From Enoplolaimus lenunculus (lineage: Eukaryota > Nematoda > Enoplea > Enoplida > Thoracostomopsidae), in contig JASANG010001531.1 in assembly GCA_030248215.1 (NCBI GenBank), positions 1-64,000 on the forward strand: a DNA stretch of 64,000 nt, in the 5' to 3' direction. Below the pieces are notes generated by a model. That model was not told the DNA's origin, searched no databases, and saw only the letters and a program-made list of their open reading frames with translations. Of this stretch, positions 46,377 to 56,409 are shown piece by piece (within the stretch, counting starts at the first letter, position 1; every line of letters begins with the position of its first letter). The position numbers and the translations under genes are program-made.

Positions 46377-46632
46377 TGGTAAGGTCTTTGCTTTACAATT
46401 TTTCCTTTCTTAAAATTTTCACATATATAGCATACGGTAAAAAATGCGTTTCATAACTTTTTCTAGCCGCTCCCGTCAGAAATTTCTGAACGCGGCGCTG
46501 GTTGTGTAGATTGTTCTGCGCTTCCTATATATAGCAATACTTGTTATGGTGCCCTCGTTTCTAGGTTGCAACGTAATAATCAACGCTAAAATTTCAATTG
46601 GCTAAGATCACCGCATTTTACTTCCATTTATA

Positions 46633-47003
46633 TATTAGAGCTGTGCCGGGGCCAGAATATTTGTCGGGTCCGGGGCGGGGGCCAGCCGGGCTACGATTTT
46701 CGCTTTAATAAAAACCGATGTTATAAAAACGCTCGAAAAATTCATATTCACACATATAGAAAGCCCGATATATCGCTTGAAGTCAATAATAAAATCCACA
46801 TGTTTTCACTAAACTTTACGTTCAATATCTTTGTTTTGTTTTTCAAAGTTTGTTATTCGTGCGAAATCATAGAGCTGATATTAAAATCATGGTTTGAAAT
46901 TTTATAGACAATAGTATACCAGTGAAACAGTATAAAATAAATTGTCTACTAGTTTGGTCCGGCTCCGGCAGTTTCTAGTCCGGGCCCGGGACAGCTGTAA
47001 TAT
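46633..47003. mobile_element. TIR element upstream of the GPCR gene
   Basis: The ends ATTAGAGCTGTGCCGGGGCC and, inverted, GGGCCCGGGACAGCTGTAAT pair over about 20 bases with GC-rich arms and an AT-rich centre. It lies about 150 bases upstream of the receptor's start codon. Confidence 0.7.
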
Positions 47004-47083
47004 ATGTGTATATATGTATATATATTTATATTATATATACATATATACATATATATTATATACATATATGTATATATATAAAT
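47003..47083. repeat. TA/TATATACA palindromic microsatellite
   Basis: Tandem TATATGTA/TACATATA units form a near-perfect hairpin of about 80 bases next to the GC-rich element. It lies about 70 bases before the GPCR start codon. Confidence 0.85.
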
Positions 47084-47151
47084 ATGCAGCATTCTAGAGT
47101 AATAATTGATCTAAATTTTAAATTGTAAAAAATTAACAACATCCGTGTCCA

Positions 47152-49748
47152 ATGGCTCTATCGCTCTTACCAATGCGTAATGGAAGCGAACTAAATGTGA
47201 ACCCAGAATCTGAGTATTGTTATCCCAAGGGCGTCCTACCGTCAAACGAAACAGATTCAACTTCAAATTTACCTGAATTCATCATTGGAGGTGTACTGAT
47301 TACTGTGTGCGGTATCCTTAGTGTGGCAGTGAATATTGTTAATATTGCAATATTTGGGCATCGTCGAATGCGAAATGCATCACCGATTCATACGTATCTC
47401 ATTGCACTGTCTGCAACTGACATTGCAGTTGCGTGTAAGTTGCGTTTCTTGCAAGGTTGTAATATCTCCGCACCCGTAGCTTGAAAACGACCACGGGTCT
47501 CAGCCCCTCTGAAGAAAAATTTTGGCTCTCTTAAAATGTTTCGAGTGTTAAGTTTATATCTTTGACACACACCGGTAGATCAATAAGTAAAGCATCTCGT
47601 ATTGTGATATCGTCATGTCGTCTTCAGTGCATCCATTTCATTATTTCTGCATACATGGACGAGGGTGCATTCAGAATATTGAGTTGGGGTGTGAAAATGG
47701 GCTCCCATGGATAAACTATATCATGAAACTTTGTCAAAAATTGTAGCTGGACAAAAAATTGTCAAACTAATAACTTTGTCACTGTTTTAATTTCTGCCTT
47801 TTCTTACTTTTTTAAGTTTTCTATTTTAAAATTTTTAGGCTGCAGTTTACTAATGTTTTCGCTCGTTTCAATTTGTGAATACATCAAGCGTCCAGACGCA
47901 ATCGCAGTGAGTCGTTACGTCCGACTCTACACATATCCATTTGCCCTCATAGCGCAATCAATATCCGTTTGGCTTACCGTATCGCTTGCGTTGTTCCGCT
48001 ACTACGGCATTTGCTACCCGCTTCGCTCGAAAATTGTTTGTCGGCGCCGGTTGGTATTTAAAAATATTGCCGTAATTTTCATTGGATCAATTTTGTTGAA
48101 TATTACACGGTTTTGGGAACTTGACATTGAAAACTGTTTAGAGATTGTTCGTGATTCGAACAGTGATAGTAACGAGAAAGGCTTCGCTGGAAACAACGCT
48201 ACTTCCGCCTATGGAATTGCTGGCGACTTTGGCGATCCAGGGGGCGAAGATAACGAAATGATTATGTTGCCAAAGCGGTTCATAACCATGGTTACTATAG
48301 TTGAGACACCGTTGAGAGCGAATCCAACGTATTATATGATTTATTATTGTTGGACGTATACGATTGCAATGTTTGCATTTCCGTTTGTAATACTAAGCTA
48401 TGTGAATGGACGCGCACTGTGTGCAGTGCGAAAATCGTACAATTTGCGTCGAACAACCAGCAGTGTTCGTAAGTTTAATTTGAACTATTCGACTGAGAAC
48501 GCAATTATTTGCTTTGTATTACAAAAGTTTCGGATACAGAGCTTTCTAAGGGGGTGGCGCTGAAAAATCGTTCTTTGCAGTGCAGTTTCTGTTTTTACTG
48601 CAAATGACCCTATTTGAGTTCCTAATTATTATAACTCTGTATGTCTCAAGAATGCGGCTCAGAATGCGCTAAAAACCAAGCGCTAGATTTGTTCAGCAGT
48701 CAGATTTTGACCAACTACTTACTGATGCATGGGTGGTATTGCAAGCTGTATATGCAGTGGCGTATATGACTTAATCCGGTTTTGAGACCGGTTTGTTTGA
48801 TGAGAAAGAATGGATCAAAAATATAGTTTCTTCGTTCTGAATGTTTTTTCATTTCTGAAGCACTCGTAACGGCACTTGTGGCACGAAGGTTCTGAGTCCG
48901 CGACCTCATTGACCTCTACTATAACAAGGCTGTGTTTTATTTTTCTATTTCTCTGGCTTAAAGTGAACTATGAATTTCTAATAAAATTTTATTCAGGATT
49001 TCAACGCTCGCTTTGGTCTCAAGTTTCAACTTCGCCTGCAACGCGCAATACGCCAATTGCAAGCAACAACAACAACGACGACGACAACGTACATGATCGA
49101 CCCAAATCGACAGAACATATTGCAACAAAACCAGCTCTACAAGCCGCCAAATCAGTAGCGCATGGAAACGCAGACACTTCTGATGTGAACATTACAATGA
49201 TGCTTATTGCGTTGGTGTTTTTGTTTCTCGCTTGCAACTCGCTTGCGTTTATTGTTAACGTGATTGAAATGGCGAATTTTAGAACTACCGCCCCGGATGC
49301 GGCAAATGTCGACAATAACGGTGCCGGCACAGAAGATACTACAACGTCTGTGATTGTTCCAACTCCTGATGCTCGAACTTCTGTCGCTGGGCATACTCGT
49401 TCGAATAGAACTGTCTCGTTGTACGGCTACGAGACAGATGAAAGCTTTGTCACAAGCACACATTATAGTCGATTAGTTGATTTGAGCAATTTACTAGTTG
49501 TACTAAATACTGGAACAAATATTGTGATTTATTTAATTTTTAGCCGACAATTTAGACGCCTGTTGATGTATTTTGTATTTCGTCGAGGTCCGCCGCCGCG
49601 TAGTGTTTTGGTGCCACGCAATTTGCCGATTCCTTCGATGGTTGCGAAACGTCAAGAACGAACGTTGAGATACCAGAGCAATCGTAGCACAAAACGATCA
49701 ATGTTAACAGCTGATGATGCAGTGAAAGGACCACTTATGGATAAATGA
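47152..49748 (+). CDS. FMRFamide/myosuppressin receptor-like GPCR, 554 aa
   Basis: A seven-helix plasma-membrane receptor, probably for an RFamide-type neuropeptide. Exons 47152-47434, 47839-48468 and 48997-49748 join in frame, both introns phase 1, ending at TGA 49746. N-glycosylation sites RNGS and SNET precede TM1 (about 43-66). TM3 reads YTYPFALIAQSISVWLTVSL, and TM4 ends LLNITRFWEL. TM6 contains FLFLACNSLAFIVNVIE (378-395) and TM7 LLVVLNTGTNIVIYLIFSRQ. The YPxALIAQxxSVWLTV and CNxxAFxxN motifs are those I associate with FMRFamide and myosuppressin receptors. Oddities: the DRY motif is FRY (147-149). ECL2, the third intracellular loop (with an NNNNDDD run) and especially ECL3 (about 65 residues) are long. 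The ATG at 47173 is an alternative start. Confidence 0.9.
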
Positions 49749-50080
49749 AATGGGTTGCTATTGTTGTTGATTGTTAGAATTTAGAAAAAGTTCCCATGGG
49801 GCTTGAGACTTGTCGGTATTGTCAAATTAAAAGAGAACATTTGTTCGACGTAGAACTAGTTTTATCTGATTCATATTCTGCCATTTTGATCGTTGTACTG
49901 TTTTTCAATGAATGACATAGCTACTCTTCTTGCTCTTGAGCGTTGAAAATGGATGTGAATTAATTCAAGGAATGAATAATTTTTTGCGAACGATGAAGCT
50001 AAGTTGAATGATATTGGTGTCGTATGTATTTTCTTTCTTCATGGCATTTTGCATTTAAGTGTATGCTTTAATTTTAAAAT

Positions 50081-50086
50081 AATAAA
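50081..50086 (+). terminator. Candidate polyadenylation signal of the GPCR gene
   Basis: An AATAAA hexamer lies about 330 bases after the receptor's stop codon in AT-rich DNA. It fits the 3' end of that transcript; no other copy closer to the stop looks better placed. Confidence 0.4.
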
Positions 50087-50329
50087 ATTATGTACGTCAT
50101 AGCAAGTGTTTTATACATATGGTTTTGGGTTAGTGACTTCAGTTCTGTCATTAGCGGAGCAGATCAACCAAGGGACAAACGAATTTGTTATAATTCAACT
50201 TTTTTGCACATTAATCTCGCTTCGAAATTAGCGTTAAACATACTTATAAAGCAAGCCGCTGCATATTAAAGCTAGACTATCTGACTTCAAATTTGTTTTA
50301 TTTTTTATTTCAAAATACTGACGTTTTTG

Positions 50330-53300
50330 TCAACCATTTTCTTCGTGGTAATTGTAATCTATATTTCTGTCGTCGTATTGTCTATCCCATGATTGTTGTT
50401 CCTCGCTTTCACGTGATCGTTGTTTCGTGCTTTCACGCGGCCGTTGTTCCTCGCTTTCCCACGGTTGTTGTTCTTCGTTTTCCCACGGTTGTTGTTCTTC
50501 GTTTTCCCACGGTTGTTGTTGCTCGTCTTCGTAGTGGTGTTGCTGTTGTTTGGTACCGTAATCGCTTGTCCGATATCGTGAATGGGATATGCGTTTATCA
50601 GTTTGAAAACGAGCATTGCTGCTACCAGCCCTTCTTGGGTCTCTTAGTGGTTGGAGTGCTGGATATTGAAATAGCCGATCCACTGCTAAACTTGACAATT
50701 CACTTACAGAATTCGCGAGAACATCACCTGATCGGCGCAGTATGCGTTCACCACTTCCCACTAAAATATACAGTTATCAGACGGGTAATATATGAAGGAA
50801 ATGACCTCTGCTATGCTGATTCGTTGTGTTGTAGGGTCTACTTGTACTGTAGTCACCCGAATAAAACGACGGGCGTAGATGAGAGTCCGGGTTTCCTATT
50901 GCGAGTCTGAAACAATATGCGTCTATTTCGCTAATTAGGGTCTGTAAATGGTGGGATTCTAAAATTGCTAATTAGTTCATAAACGTCAGTATACCCAAGC
51001 TAGATTGCGTAAATGCTTGCTGGACCAAATTATTATTCAATATCTACAGAATTTAACTCATTATATACTCAAAGTATATGTTACCTGTATTTAGCACTAA
51101 ATCATGACACAAAGTTTTGGTTCTAATCCATGTTGAGGAGACGATAAACCTCTCCTGCCATACACAAAAGTGTGGTTCAGTGTACATATTCCAATGGATC
51201 TAGCAGCAGTGCGCCGTGTGCTGTTGTGAAGTGGTTTTACTTACAAAATGAGCCATATATTCATTCTAATTCTTTAATCTAGGCATAATAGTTTATATTA
51301 ATGTTTACATAAATTCTATTACTTAGTTTACCGATTTCTTGTCCTAGTTCGATAAGTGATTCTGAAACTGAATTACGGCGTTTGTTGCATCTTCGATTGC
51401 GATAATTCGTTTCATATTCTGAAATTGTTTTTAAAAACTGATCAGATAGAATTTTTCCCAAATGTACATTATTTGAATTGGTGAAACTGCAACTTTAATC
51501 ACGTAACTTGATTTAAAATTTTAGAACAGCTGCAAATATGTTATATTGCACACTCAAAATAATATTTGTGATATTAAAGAAAAAATTTCTTACATTTAAG
51601 GAATATAATTAGCAAGGTGCACTTGAAAAGTATTTCTGTTATAACAGAAACGTTTTCGAAGAAGTTTTGAAATAATGTCTGAACATAAACGTTTTCCAGT
51701 AATTTTTAGACAAATTGTCTTAAATACCAGAAAAACTTTTCAGATTTGCCGCAGAAAATACTTTTCTGAATAAATTCAGAAATACTTTTTGTGTGCAATT
51801 GTGGTTGCACCGTGGTTATCGCTTCTCTTCATCTTGCCGGTGGGAGCGGTCTAAAACGGGTCCGGTGTTGTAAAACAAAATTAATACTAAAAACTTTACT
51901 GGATATTCAAAAAGGTGTTTTTTTGAGAAGTTTGAATACAACTATGCGGCTGGCTGCTCGCTGGCTTCGCTAGCAAAATTTCCTCGTTACGTATGGCGTT
52001 TGTACTAATGGTGTACACAAAACAAACCTACACGTTTTTAATCTGAAGCGCATGAAATATGTGCGGGCAATTCTGGGATTGGAACCTGAACCGAATCCAA
52101 GCAAACTAAAATTTTGATTTGAAATTTAATGGCAGATTGCGTCTAGCTTCTTGCTCGTTTCGCTTCGGAGCTTTTCTTCTGTATTATACATCTATTTTAA
52201 CTCTCGATTACCTCGATACACAAATAACTGGTTTGCACAAACTTGCTTAATAACACCACACTCTTACCGCCATCACTATAGCGACGCTTATGCGGCACTT
52301 TTGGTGACCTGGGCCGTGGCTGTGGTCTGAGGTCTTTTCGTCTATCAGGGATTCTTTTCCTAACTTGGGATCTTGATTTAGTTGGTTTTAGCTTAGGTTG
52401 TCTCGATACCGATCGTTTTGTTTTCTTCCTCTGCTTGGAAGTTTGGTGCGATCGCGACCGCAAGCGTGGTTTGGATGATTTTCTGGGAGGCCCTATAAAA
52501 GTTAAAGTAGACGGAGGTATTGCCAGTAAATGTGCAACATATGAGAGTCGTGCAATTAGTGGTTATCGCGAGCTTTATGGTTAGGTTCCAGGGTGACGTA
52601 CCCTATGTAGGTGCCCAACTCTAATTGGCTCACGAATGTTGAAACACTCTTAAGGATTAGACTATCAAACTCTTCAATTTTCGTAGTATAAATGTGTCGC
52701 TGCTGAAGTTGTTTGTAACTTTTGATAACGGTTTTAGTGATGGACCGATGTAGAGAGGGATCACCCCCTGTCAATAGTGCAAGCGAATTAAAATGTTTTT
52801 CAACTTCCAGTCCAAAGTTTGTATTTACTTTTGACAAAGAACGGAAAATTTTTAAACTTCACAAGTTAGGCATTGGTTTTAACTGAGTAAGTATGTGTCA
52901 CCACCATCTCCAGTTTCGGTAAAAAACTTATTGACCTGCGGCTGGGTGTTTTTCACCTCTGGTTGCATGCTGCCAGTTCCTATAACCTTTTGTTGCCGTG
53001 GTTTACTATAAGTTTGAGTAACTGAACGTTTTGTTGGGAGCAAACTGTTTTGAGTCGCTTTAAGGTCACATTATTGCTTGTCTGCAAAACGCTAATTTTG
53101 TTATACCGTTTAACATGCAAATATAATTTTCAACTAAGTGCAGTAGCTAGAATTTTTTCTGCAATAAGCATTTTGATTATTTGTACCGTCTTGCGAGACA
53201 AGCGATATATTTCAAACATTTCTTCGCTTATAAAAAGCTCTTTGAAAGATGCAGTTTGAAACGCTAAAAACGTTTGGAATAGTGTTAAATTGGTGACACG

Positions 53301-53541
53301 CTTTCTTACTTCCATTGAACGCGCGTCGCTTGTATGTTTTCGCACGATATGCGCTGTCTTCAACGTCATCTGATACATCAATAGGTATTTCCCTAAATCC
53401 ATCCGCGTCCGGTTCCTGTTGCGTGTCTATATCTGGTGAGGCATGTTTGTTAAATTCTTCCAGTTCCGGATCTTTATTATAGGTTGGGGATGATGGTAGC
53501 CTTCGTCTTTTATCCTGTCTTGATTGCTTTCGCTTTTGTGA
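50330..53541 (-). CDS. Unrecognised gene with RS-like basic exon and EEQQPWEN repeats (partial model)
   Basis: Three 3' exons join with consistent phase 1. 52492-52268 encodes a basic Arg/Ser/Pro/Lys stretch (PPRKSSKPRLRSRSHQ, RPQPRPRSPKVPHKRRYSDG). 51418-51332 encodes YETNYRNRRCNKRRNSVSES. 50760-50330 encodes VGSGERILRRSGDVLA and then repeated EEQQPWEN units before TGA. Upstream minus-strand pieces look coding. 53541-53310 follows ATTTTAG and begins SQKRKQSRQDKRRRLPSS. 53263-53187 reads QTASFKELFISEEMFEIYRL. About 53015-52890 reads PTKRSVTQTYSKPRQQKVIG. About 52830-52600 reads NTNFGLEVEKHFNSLALL, with QLQQRHIYTTKIEEFDSLIL. I could not make every upstream junction agree in phase, and no start codon was found. 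The basic RS-like part hints at a nuclear or RNA-linked role; that is inference. Confidence 0.6.
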
Positions 53542-53627
53542 CTAAAATGCAGAAATGGCGCTGGAAACTAGGCAGTCGTCAAAGTTATAAATTTATTGTT
53601 CTCGTACACTTCACCCCACATTCCAGG

Positions 53628-53775
53628 TTAAGGCTTAGACTTAGGTGTAGGCTCAGGCTTAGGCGAAATGTAAGACTTCATCACGGGCTTTGGTAAAGGC
53701 TTAGTCAAGTGTTTAGGCTCACGCTGATGCTAAACGTAAATATTTTTGTAAACCTAAGCTTAAGCCTTACTGCGG
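53628..53775 (+). repeat. TTAGGC-like degenerate tract
   Basis: AGGCTTAGACTTAGGTGTAG and GGCTCAGGCTTAGGCG units continue to about 53770 with declining match. It is probably the core of a decayed TTAGGC-core element; the terminal repeats are not recognisable. Similar orphan tracts lie at 330-362, 55580-55665, 58995-59055 and 59398-59445. Confidence 0.5.
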
Positions 53776-53999
53776 TTATAATAGCAAGAAAACCTCGCAT
53801 GCACGAAGAGAACAAGTTACAGAAGCCGGACACCTGTTTTGTATTAAATCCCAAGACAGACTTTCCGTTATGTGACCGATAGCCTCACCTCTCTATTAAC
53901 GGAGAAGCCAGACGTGTTTTTGTTTTAAATCACATGGGAAACATTCAATTTCGGCTCCTCTAACATTGCCCCCGTTTGGGGGAAGATGCTAAGACCGGC

Positions 54000-54575
54000 A
54001 TGTTGGCATGTGTGGTGTAACATGTGTATGTGCATAATGTATGTAATGTAAGACACATGCATACACGTGCACATATAGTACTTATGTATATCCGCAGTAT
54101 TTCAGAGAAGTGTCGTCCCGACCGTGCAGTTCTGTCATGGAGGTCCCACCGAGATTGCGTTGTAAATAGCAGGCCCATGGATTCGGAGAAGTCTGGATTC
54201 ACGGTCCGGGACGACCGCCTAAAGAAGGGGGATGTTGGTGAATGTGGTGTAATATGTGTATGTGCATACTGTATGTAGTGCTAGACACATGCATACATGT
54301 ACACATATTGTACTTAAGAAAATTAAAATATCGGCCGCATGGTGTAATGGGTAGCGCGCTTGACTCGCGTGCGAGATATCCAAGGTTCGATTCCCGTGTT
54401 TCTGAGAAATTTAAGGGAAAACCATGTATATTCTCAGTACTTCGGAGAAATGGGTCGTCCCGGCCGTGCAGTTCTGACATGGAGGTCCCACCGAGATTGG
54501 CGCTGTAAATAGCCGGCCCATGGACTTTGGACAAGTTTGGATTCGCGGTCCGGGGCAACCGTCTAAAGGAGGGGA
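54000..54575 (+). repeat. Two tandem SINE units, the second with a tRNA head
   Basis: The body, with CCGACCGTGCAGTTCTG and CATGGAGGTCCCACCGAG, occurs at 54089-54232 and 54440-54575. Both are preceded by a GTGTATGTGCATA-rich leader (54000-54085 and 54236-54315). The second unit has a tRNA-like head at 54334-54400: GGCCGCATGGTGTAATGGG (A box) and AAGGTTCGATTCCCG (B box). The anticodon arm pairs imperfectly, so this is a SINE head rather than a clear functional tRNA. Confidence 0.7.
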
Positions 54576-54729
54576 AAAAGATATAAACTAACAGAGTTTT
54601 GCCGCCCGATCTCAGCCACTTTTAAACAACTTATTAGATGGAAAAAACGAGCTTTGGCCGAGCGAGAGGTCCTCCGAATCTGGAGCGGGTCGCCCAGAAT
54701 CAACACCTTTAGGGCCAACACGAATTACG

Positions 54730-54895
54730 CAAGATTTTGGATAATATTGGCCGCAGCGAGCTAGAGACTCGAGATTCGATTCCCAGCGTGGCCATATGTT
54801 TCGGAGATATTTAGAAGAAACACCATGTATATTCGCAGTGCTTCGGAGGAAGAGGTCATCCCGACCGTGCAGTTCTGACACGGCACTGTATTTAC
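54730..54895 (+). repeat. Third copy of the tRNA-headed SINE (5' part)
   Basis: It contains AGATTCGATTCCCAGCG (B box), the CATGTATATTCGCAGTGCTTC link and CCCGACCGTGCAGTTCTGAC as in the preceding copies. It stops within the body. Confidence 0.65.
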
Positions 54896-55064
54896 TGTCT
54901 GTTTCGAATTAATTTGTTTTCTTATTTTTAATGCCGTCTAGTGAGAATTGAACGCAACCAATACGGTGTTTTCCATCCTGACTTTTAGATGAATGCGGAT
55001 CTCAGCTCAAAATCTGAGTTTAATCTTGATCGGTTCAAGATATTTTAAAGTTCACTGAAACCTT

Positions 55065-55282
55065 TGCCAATGTATAGAGCAGGACCGGTGCAGTAGTATA
55101 ACCATTTTACTAAGCCTAATCCTAAACGGAAGAATGAACTATACTTAAGCTTAAACCTAACCGTGAGACTGAGCTTGTAGCTAAACCTAAGCCTAAGCTT
55201 AAGCAAAAAATAGTCTAGAGCTTAAGCTTACTTTACTGCAATCTTACATAAAAACGTTCCGTTCCCAATCTTTGCATGGGCC
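55065..55282 (-). mobile_element. TTAGGC-core MITE, copy 7
   Basis: Reverse orientation: left end TGCCAATGTATAGAGCAGGA, right end AAAAACGTTCCGTTCCC then TTTGCATGGGCC. The core holds AAACCTAAGCCTAAGCTTAAG. Flanks GAAACCTT and GAAACCTC differ at one base. Confidence 0.85.
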
Positions 55283-56409
55283 GAAACCTCGAACTCACCA
55301 TTACAAGTTAAGCAACGTTTTCGGACTTAACAACATCTTCAAGTAAAGCCAAGTAGTTGAATTGTCTGTTAACTCTTAATACATTCAGTGTCAAGTTGTT
55401 TTTCTTTAATAGAATGTTTTAATTAAGAGCGGCTGTCATATATTATTGTTAGGCAAGCTCATGAATCAATTGCAGTGGAGCATCCGAGTATTTCAATTTT
55501 AGGTGTTTTATTGCCGGATTGTTAATTCATAAGTTTTACGTCCTGCAATCGGCTCTTGTCTCTCACATGGTCTAACTTGGATTCAGGCTTAGCTTACAGT
55601 TAGGCATAATCTTTGGCTGCGCATAGGTTTAGGCTATTGCTTAGGCTGAGGCTTTAGCTCAACCGGAGGAAATTAATAAATGGTGATATGGGAGAGGAAA
55701 ATAATAAATGGTGATATGGGAGGAAAAGTTTGTCTTCTACTAAATAATATTAATTTAGAAGAAAAACAATATATACCAAAGAAGTAATGAAACAAGCGTG
55801 AAACTCACAAGAATTCGAACCAAATTTTTGTCAATGACCATGTACGCTTAATTCCAGACCGTTCATAGTTAAATTTGACATTGGTTAAAACTGCATGATA
55901 AAACCACAAAACAGTCGACAAATAGCATATTTTACTTTGAGTTGTAGTAAATTACAAGCAATTCGGCGCTGCAATATATTTACAACTCCCATTCCGGTTT
56001 ATGTTCCGGTGAACCAATGAATTCTTGTTCCAGTTCTAGTTTCCTTCGAAAAGCAGGTCCTGAGATTGATCTTGACTCCTCTTTCTAGCACGCCGACCAA
56101 ACTGAGTAGATATTTTCTTATATCTTGTGAATTTCCAGAATAAACCGTGTTAGAAATTTAATATTTGACCAACAATATGTTAAATACAAAATGGTGTAAC
56201 TTTGAAATTATACCTTGAAACATTTTGCTGTTTTTCAGTTTGATCAATGCTTTATTTCCAGTTTCGCCGTAGTGAATGGTTTATTAAGGAATTTAATAAT
56301 GAGATATTTTAGTAATTGAAAGCGTACGAGATCAAACTTTCAGCTTGTTATAAACAGTTGTTTTATTTTCGACCAAATTAAGATTAAACTGCAGATATTC
56401 TAATCATAA
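55283..56409. other. Intergenic stretch before the coiled-coil gene
   Basis: No exon is apparent. A degenerate TTAGGC tract lies at 55580-55665, and a 27-bp direct repeat (AAATAATAAATGGTGATATGGG) spans about 55670-55725. The promoter of the following gene should lie near its right edge. Confidence 0.4.

Noticed and set aside
47003-47083. A CRISPR-like or regulatory palindrome array
   Set aside because: It is a TA/CA microsatellite of simple units in a eukaryotic gene flank; no spacer structure.
49019-49463. Minus-strand frames of about 100 codons
   Set aside because: Shadows of the GPCR's third exon.
50293-50910. 205-codon plus-strand open frame
   Set aside because: Its repetitive Val/Arg/Phe peptide is the complement of the EEQQPWEN exon on the minus strand, which has matching splice phases and a stop.
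54334-54400. A functional tRNA gene
   Set aside because: The A and B boxes are good but the anticodon arm pairs poorly, and the sequence leads into a repeated SINE body.
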